Of a stretch of DNA of 36,224 bases, positions 35,365 to 36,224 are shown piece by piece. Numbering within the stretch: the first letter of the stretch is position 1; every line of letters starts with the position of its first letter. Both the position numbers and the translations under genes were made by a program. Source of the stretch: Psychromonas ossibalaenae ATCC BAA-1528 (GTDB lineage: Bacteria > Pseudomonadota > Gammaproteobacteria > Enterobacterales > Psychromonadaceae); contig NZ_KB907019.1 in NCBI RefSeq assembly GCF_000381745.1, forward strand, positions 1 through 36,224, read 5' to 3'. The notes under the pieces were generated by a model, which made no database searches, was not told the DNA's origin, and saw only the letters and a program-made list of their open reading frames with translations.

Positions 35365-35946
35365 TTAATCGTTAAAAGCGATGCCGAGGTTGGTCATACC
35401 GAACTCTAAAACTAACTGGCGGATAGATTTTATAAGGTCCGGGCTTCGTTCATTATCCAGTTTTTCCAATAATGTCTGTTGAAATGCCAGCTCTTCTTGA
35501 AAAAGCGGTTCATCCATTAGTGTACTTTCATCAACTTCATCACCGCTTTGTAACTCAATAAAGCTGGCGATTGTGGCAAATGCCGTCTGACTGGCATTAA
35601 GCGCTTCATCGGTCGATTTAGTTAAAAAAGAATTAAATGCACAGCTCATAATTACGCAGTGGTCGATCGCAGGATAAACACCATAAAAATCAAAGTCGCG
35701 TGAGTCAGGAATTATCTCTTCGAAATGTTCCTGCTGAATGGTGAAATTAATTTTTGCACCTTTAACTGTCATTTTTTCCCAGAACAGCTGCTGAATATTA
35801 TTAATTGTCTGCCCGTTTTCACTTTCAATCGATTCGCAGAACAGGTGGAAATGTAAAATAGTATGTTCCGCTAATGCCATGCAGAAAACACTCTGCTGCC
35901 ATGACTGTAAGTTTTTTAGCTGTTCGTTGATTGGTAATAAGAGCAT
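35365..35946 (-). CDS. yjaG: DUF416 family protein YjaG
   Basis: The 193-residue protein (E. coli YjaG 196) has the family pattern LKNLQSWQQSVFCMALAE, then WEKMTVKGAKINF, IIPDSRDFDFYGVYPAIDHC and the C-terminal LVLEFGMTNLGIAF. Function is unknown. It is soluble and probably helical. It is conserved just upstream of hupA across Enterobacteria and Vibrio, which supports the call. The 205-bp gap to hupA leaves room for a separate hupA promoter. Confidence 0.92.
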   Translation of the reverse strand: MLLLPINEQLKNLQSWQQSVFCMALAEHTILHFHLFCESIESENGQTINNIQQLFWEKMTVKGAKINFTIQQEHFEEIIPDSRDFDFYGVYPAIDHCVIMSCAFNSFLTKSTDEALNASQTAFATIASFIELQSGDEVDESTLMDEPLFQEELAFQQTLLEKLDNERSPDLIKSIRQLVLEFGMTNLGIAFND

Positions 35947-36012
35947 ACATTTCCCGGTACAGTGATAGATATGTGCTGAAGCTTATAGCAAGCTGGAAAA
36001 AAGTCCTGTTAT

Positions 36013-36156
36013 TTTTTTAATTGCTGTAATAAATGTAGAAAAATCAGACGTATTTTTATTAATTTGCTAGGAGAATGGTGCTTACGGCGCTTTTTCCTTA
36101 ATAAGGCTGGAGAATTAATCCATGCCCTGTTTTTAATTTTTTACTTGCTGTAATAA
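36013..36156. repeat. 20-bp direct repeat upstream of yjaG
   Basis: TTTTTTA(A/C)TTGCTGTAATAA occurs at 36013-36032 and 36137-36156 with one mismatch, in the same orientation, 124 bp apart. Both lie upstream of yjaG in an otherwise featureless region. The meaning is unknown. Confidence 0.5.
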
Positions 36157-36211
36157 GGAGTGTACCGCGGTTAATGCACTGCGTAGTTATTCGGTATTTT
36201 CTAACAGCTAT

Positions 36212-36224
36212 AAAAAAAGCGCCT
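36212..36224 (-). terminator. Half of a terminator cut by the window edge
   Basis: On the minus strand AGGCGC followed by seven T (36212-36224) looks like the 3' arm and T run of an intrinsic terminator for a gene beyond the right edge. The other arm is not in the window. Confidence 0.35.

Noticed and set aside
1..36224. CRISPR array, prophage, toxin-antitoxin or restriction system
   Set aside because: No regularly spaced repeats, cas, phage, methylase or toxin-antitoxin genes were seen on either strand.

Overview
The window looks like chromosomal DNA of a marine, cold-water gammaproteobacterium, most like Psychromonas or a near relative. It is moderately AT-rich. Its housekeeping proteins match the Escherichia/Vibrio type: MutH, RppH, EI-Ntr, Lgt, HolD, RimI, SprT, MetK, MepM, Rsd, NudC, HemE, PurH, PurD, Hcp, HU and YjaG. 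Several gene neighbourhoods match those known from Enterobacteria and Vibrio. The genus is inferred from protein resemblance, not from a search.

Layout. 1-181 is the truncated end of an IS4-type insertion sequence. 220-549 is a small CBM48/isoamylase-early-set-like protein. 627-8780 is the mutH / rppH-ptsP / lgt-thyA block. In E. coli rppH-ptsP-lgt-thyA are contiguous; here sstT, on the opposite strand, and two palindromic MITE-like elements (4812-4973 and 5042-5306) separate ptsP from lgt. The 662-bp gap between mutH and rppH carries a cluster of DnaA boxes and may be the counterpart of the DnaA-reactivating site DARS2, which lies beside mutH in E. coli.

8802-13394 is an accessory segment: a decayed copy of the 3' end of gor, a LysR-type regulator that has lost most of its DNA-binding domain, an anaerobic sulfatase maturase, and a secreted cysteine-type sulfatase. 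The intact gor follows, then serC of the alphaproteobacterial/Methanosarcina type. The maturase would convert the sulfatase active-site cysteine to formylglycine before export, giving a two-gene sulfate-ester hydrolysis module. A tRNA-Trp gene with its own promoter and terminator follows (16354-16512), then a periplasmic solute-binding-like protein.

17785-23873 contains holD-rimI, a SpoU-type RNA methyltransferase followed by a diverged remnant of its own 3' end, sprT-metK with a MetJ operator, mepM, a DUF3802-like gene and rsd. 24107-26100 is nudC-hemE. 26243-28522 encodes a membrane PAS-GGDEF-EAL protein. 28746-31704 is purH-purD, with a terminator-like hairpin and a small overlapping ORF in the purH leader. 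31787-34530 is the hcp-hcr nitrosative-stress operon. 34884-35946 is yjaG-hupA.

The most unusual points are the DARS2-like DnaA-box cluster, the sulfatase module bracketed by gor 3'-end sequence, a second case of a diverged 3'-end remnant next to an intact gene (the methyltransferase), and the two nested-hairpin elements that exactly fill the ptsP-sstT gap.
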